From Lachnoclostridium sp. UBA3775 (GTDB lineage: Bacteria > Bacillota > Clostridia > Lachnospirales > Lachnospiraceae), in the NCBI GenBank assembly GCA_002369525.1, contig DFFN01000081.1, forward strand, positions 1 to 9,417: 9,417 bases of DNA. The letters are read 5' to 3'. The stretch's first letter is position 1, and the number at the start of each line of letters is the position of its first letter. A program made the translations under genes and the position numbers. The notes under the pieces were generated by a model. That model searched no databases. It saw nothing but the letters and a program-made list of their open reading frames with translations, and was not told where the DNA came from. Of this stretch, positions 7,045 to 9,417 are shown piece by piece.

Positions 7045-7065
7045 GGGCTGTGATGCCCGAAAGGA
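7045..7065 (+). promoter_or_regulatory. Small hairpin and ribosome binding site before pntC
   Basis: GGGC (7045-7048) can pair with GCCC (7055-7058) around a 6-nt loop. AAAGGA (7060-7065) follows at once and lies 6 nt before ATG 7072. The hairpin abuts the ribosome binding site and could influence access to it; the small stem makes this tentative. Confidence 0.45.
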
Positions 7066-7071
7066 AATTAT

Positions 7072-7962
7072 ATGGAGCTTACAAAAAAACAATTTGATGT
7101 GCTGGCGGCGCTTGCGCTTGCTTCAGAAAAGCTTACCCAGCGTCAGCTTGAAGAAGCAACCGGGCTTTCGCTCGGAACAGTTAACAAAAGCCTTAAGGAA
7201 CTTGGCGAGGCAGGTTATGTTTCGGACAGCGAAATAACAAAAGCAGGACTTAATGCACTTGAGCCTTACCGGGCAAAGCGTGCGGTATTTATCGCGGCCG
7301 GCTTTGGTTCACGCCTTGTGCCTGTTACACTTAATACACCCAAGCCTTTAGTCAGGGTAAACGGGAAAAGGATAATTGACGGACTTCTGGATGCTGTAGT
7401 GGCAGCGGGAATCACGGAAATATATATTGTCCGCGGTTATCTCGGCGAGCAGTTCGACCAGCTTCTTTACAAGTATCCGATGATAAAATTCCTTGAGAAT
7501 CCTATTTATAACGAAGCAAACAATATTTCATCCTCGATGATCGCAAGGCATCTTCTTCAAAACGCCTATGTTTTTGAGGCAGATCTTCTTCTTTCAAATC
7601 CGGAGATCATTACGAAATATCATTACACCTCCGATTTCCTCGGCATTCCGATGGAACGATCGGATGACTGGTGTTTTGAAGTCAAGGACGGAATCATCAA
7701 AGAGCAGAAGGTAGGAGGCTATAACTGTCATCAGATGGTCGGCATTTCCTATTGGAACGGTGAAGACGGCAAGAAGCTTTCGGAGGATATACCAAAGGCA
7801 TATGATATGCCCGGAGGAAGAGAATTTTACTGGGAGCAGGTTCCGCTTAAAGTGTTCAAGGACAGATACAAGGTCGCTGTCAGGGAATGTAAAATGAGTG
7901 ACATAGTCGAGATCGATACTTTTAAGGAGCTTAAGGCTATCGATAAGAGCTATGATGTTTAG
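7072..7962 (+). CDS. pntC: Winged-helix/PntC-like AEP cytidylyltransferase fusion
   Basis: The 296-residue product joins an N-terminal winged helix-turn-helix (about 1-68; recognition region GLSLGTVNKSLKELGEAGYV) to a LicC/PntC-type nucleotidyltransferase (about 69-296). The enzyme part shows AAGFGSRL (75-82), the nucleotide-binding loop, with TPKPL and Lys91. It also has EAD at 169-171 in FEADLLLS, likely metal binding, and an acidic DIVEID near 277-282. LicC homologues activate phosphocholine with CTP; PntC homologues activate 2-aminoethylphosphonate to CMP-AEP. The phosphonate genes immediately downstream favour the PntC role. Protein activity is cytoplasmic. The start is set by AAAGGA 6 nt upstream. 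It is followed after 22 nt by the transaminase gene. The DNA-binding domain suggests that it regulates its own operon, perhaps through the palindrome at 6890-6903; this is inference. CTP:phosphocholine activity remains the main alternative. Confidence 0.82.
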   Translation: MELTKKQFDVLAALALASEKLTQRQLEEATGLSLGTVNKSLKELGEAGYVSDSEITKAGLNALEPYRAKRAVFIAAGFGSRLVPVTLNTPKPLVRVNGKRIIDGLLDAVVAAGITEIYIVRGYLGEQFDQLLYKYPMIKFLENPIYNEANNISSSMIARHLLQNAYVFEADLLLSNPEIITKYHYTSDFLGIPMERSDDWCFEVKDGIIKEQKVGGYNCHQMVGISYWNGEDGKKLSEDIPKAYDMPGGREFYWEQVPLKVFKDRYKVAVRECKMSDIVEIDTFKELKAIDKSYDV

Positions 7963-7984
7963 TATCAATAGGAGGGACATCTAA

Positions 7985-9109
7985 ATGGAAGTTAAACGAA
8001 ATGTTCTTTTAAACCCCGGTCCGTCGACCACGACGGATACCGTAAAGATGGCACAGGTAGTGCCTGACATATGTCCGCGTGAAAAGGAATTCCAGAGCAT
8101 AATGAAACCCATGCGCGACGATCTGGTAAAAATCGTACACGGCGATGTTAACGATTATACTGCGGTACTTTTCTGCGGCTCGGGAACCATATGCATCGAT
8201 ATCACGCTTAACTCTTTGCTTGATGAGGGGAAAAAAGCTTTTGTGATCAATAACGGTTCATATTCATCCCGCGCATGCGAGGTCATCAGAGCTTATGGCC
8301 TGCCGCTTATCGAGCTTAAGCAGCCGATAAATGAAAAGCCTTCACTCACGGAAATCGAGAAGGTACTCAAGGAAAATCCCGATGTAGGATATGTATACAT
8401 GACCCATCATGAGACAGGCTCAGGTCTTTTAAATCCGATAAGGGAGGTCGGCGCTCTTGCACATAAATATGGTACGTTCTTCATTACCGATACCACATCA
8501 AGCTATGCCATGATCCCGATCAATGTCTATGAAGACAATGTGGATTTCTGCATGGCAAGCGCCCAGAAGGGTATCATGGGCATGACAGGTCTTTCCTATG
8601 TTATCGGTAAGAGAAGCATCATCGAGGCTTCGAAGAATTTCCCCAAACGTTCATACTACTGCAACCTTTTCATGCAGTATGATTTCTTTGAGAGAACGGG
8701 AGAAATGCACTTTACTCCTCCGGTTCAGACCGTATATGCCGCAAGGCAGGCACTCATTGAGTACTTCGCCGAGGGCGAGGAGAAGAAGTGGAACAGGCAT
8801 AAGAGAGTAATGGCTGCGATACATGCCGGCGAAGACAGGCTCGGGCTTAAGGAAGCGCTTGACCGCTCCGTTCAGTCGGGACTTGTTTCGGCAGTCAAGT
8901 ATCCGACGGATCCCAACTGGAATTTTGAAAAAGTACATGATTACTGCTATGAGCACGGCTTCACCATCTATCCCGGAAAGCTTGAAAGACAGGGCACCTT
9001 CAGGCTCTGCGCGCTCGGTGCGATCGACGAAGAGGATATCGCAGAGTTCTGGAAGGTATTTGAAGAAGCGCTTAGAGTAAACGGAATTCAGATACCGGTT
9101 AAATACTAG
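7985..9109 (+). CDS. phnW: 2-aminoethylphosphonate transaminase
   Basis: The 374-residue class V, fold-type I PLP enzyme has about the normal PhnW length. It opens with LLNPGPSTTT, typical of the family. GSGT (65-68) lies in the PLP phosphate-binding region, HHETGSG at 141-147, Asp169 (FITDTTSS) should contact the PLP ring nitrogen, and Lys195 in SAQKG is the Schiff-base lysine. Arg340 (TFRLCALG) should bind the substrate carboxylate. PhnW interconverts AEP plus pyruvate with phosphonoacetaldehyde plus alanine. Beside a cytidylyltransferase and a PepM-like gene it should run in the biosynthetic direction, making AEP for PntC. A strong ribosome binding site, AGGAGGG (7970-7976), lies 8 nt before the ATG. 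In treponemes and others the PntC and transaminase parts are fused into one protein; here they are adjacent separate genes. A serine/alanine-glyoxylate aminotransferase is the fallback reading. Confidence 0.87.
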   Translation: MEVKRNVLLNPGPSTTTDTVKMAQVVPDICPREKEFQSIMKPMRDDLVKIVHGDVNDYTAVLFCGSGTICIDITLNSLLDEGKKAFVINNGSYSSRACEVIRAYGLPLIELKQPINEKPSLTEIEKVLKENPDVGYVYMTHHETGSGLLNPIREVGALAHKYGTFFITDTTSSYAMIPINVYEDNVDFCMASAQKGIMGMTGLSYVIGKRSIIEASKNFPKRSYYCNLFMQYDFFERTGEMHFTPPVQTVYAARQALIEYFAEGEEKKWNRHKRVMAAIHAGEDRLGLKEALDRSVQSGLVSAVKYPTDPNWNFEKVHDYCYEHGFTIYPGKLERQGTFRLCALGAIDEEDIAEFWKVFEEALRVNGIQIPVKY

Positions 9110-9130
9110 TTTTAGAAAGGAATCATAATA

Positions 9131-9417
9131 ATGAAAAAAGTCTATACCTGCTTTTGTACAGACGTGATACATGAAGGTCACTTAAACATAATCAATGAAG
9201 CCAAAAAACTCGGCAGCGTTATCGTCGGCTCATTATCCGATGCAGCTCTTATCCGCTACAACCGTTTTCCCACCATTTCCGAGGAGGAGAGGATTAAACT
9301 CTACCGCGGACTTGAAGGCGTTGACAAGGTATTTATCCAGAACAGCATCATGTATGATGATGTGATAAAGGAGCTCCGTCCTGACATAATCGTTCACGGC
9401 GACAACTGGAAGGAAGG
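9131..9417 (+). CDS. pepM: Phosphoenolpyruvate mutase, N-terminal cytidylyltransferase-like part
   Basis: About 95 residues are visible before the right edge cuts the gene. They form the start of a cytidylyltransferase fold: MKKVYTCFCTD, the nucleotide-binding HEGH (14-17), VIVGSLSD, ISEEERI and finally IVHGDNWKEG. This matches my recollection of the N-terminal domain fused to PEP mutase in many Firmicute phosphonate clusters, which have a similar HGDDWREG phrase. PepM converts PEP to phosphonopyruvate, the C-P bond-forming entry step of phosphonate synthesis. The mutase domain with its EDK-type motif lies outside the window, so the assignment depends on the N-terminal match and on phnW and pntC just upstream. 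A free-standing glycerol-3-phosphate-type cytidylyltransferase is the alternative. AAAGGA (9116-9121) lies 9 nt before the ATG; the gap to phnW is 21 nt, so cotranscription is likely. Confidence 0.68.
   Translation, partial: MKKVYTCFCTDVIHEGHLNIINEAKKLGSVIVGSLSDAALIRYNRFPTISEEERIKLYRGLEGVDKVFIQNSIMYDDVIKELRPDIIVHGDNWKE

Noticed and set aside
6916..7065. Known riboswitch (c-di-GMP-I, TPP, guanidine) in the leader
   Set aside because: I compared it with the conserved cores I remember, such as the GEMM CACGCACAGGG segment and the TPP CUGAGA segment, and found no match; only a covariance search could settle this.
7072..7962. LicC choline-phosphate cytidylyltransferase for a choline operon
   Set aside because: The fold fits, but no choline kinase or choline transporter is seen, and the next two genes belong to phosphonate synthesis; AEP is the better substrate guess.
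8651..9181. 176-codon open frame on the - strand
   Set aside because: It is antisense to phnW and the PepM-like start, both well supported by motifs; its product shows no recognisable domain.

Overview
The window looks like a chromosomal segment of a low-to-mid GC Firmicute, most likely a Clostridia/Lachnospiraceae member. The reasons are tight head-to-tail gene packing, AGGAGG-type ribosome binding sites, a heterodimeric exporter of the LmrCD/TM287-288 kind, and a 7TM GGDEF-EAL protein of the type common in gut and rumen Lachnospiraceae. This placement is inference from style and gene content. All genes lie on the + strand. No rRNA, tRNA, CRISPR array or insertion sequence was seen, and no stretch over 300 bases lacks a gene.

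Left block (1-6197). The 3' end of a probable acyl-ACP thioesterase gene is followed after 3 nt by a small single-pass membrane protein of unknown function. Two ABC half-transporter genes come next, joined by an ATGA overlap, and then, after 14 nt, a membrane-bound cyclic-di-GMP phosphodiesterase with a dead GGDEF and an apparently intact EAL domain. Spacing suggests one transcription unit. The two ABC subunits carry complementary defects: one has a degenerate catalytic Asp and no switch His, the other has a modified signature motif. This predicts an asymmetric heterodimer with one working ATP site.

Middle (6198-7071). A short intergenic region with an interrupted inverted repeat precedes a markedly AT-rich lipoprotein gene (33% G+C over 240 bases counted by hand, against about 47% in neighbours) with a probable bacterial Ig-like domain. 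Next is a 211-bp intergenic region with a strong sigma-A-type promoter whose spacer holds a 14-bp perfect palindrome. It continues as a leader of about 150 nt with an 11-bp hairpin and four alternating TGTTCAA/TTGAACA boxes that permit mutually exclusive folds.

Right block (7072-9417). This is a phosphonate-assembly operon: a winged-helix protein fused to a PntC/LicC-like cytidylyltransferase, a 2-aminoethylphosphonate (AEP) transaminase (PhnW), and the start of a gene whose 5' part matches the cytidylyltransferase-like N-terminus of fused phosphoenolpyruvate mutases (PepM). Together they would make phosphonopyruvate from PEP, form AEP, and activate it as CMP-AEP for attachment to a surface polymer. 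A phosphonopyruvate decarboxylase and transferases would be expected past the right edge. The most interesting part of the window is the combination of DNA-binding domain, palindromic promoter and structured leader at the head of this operon.
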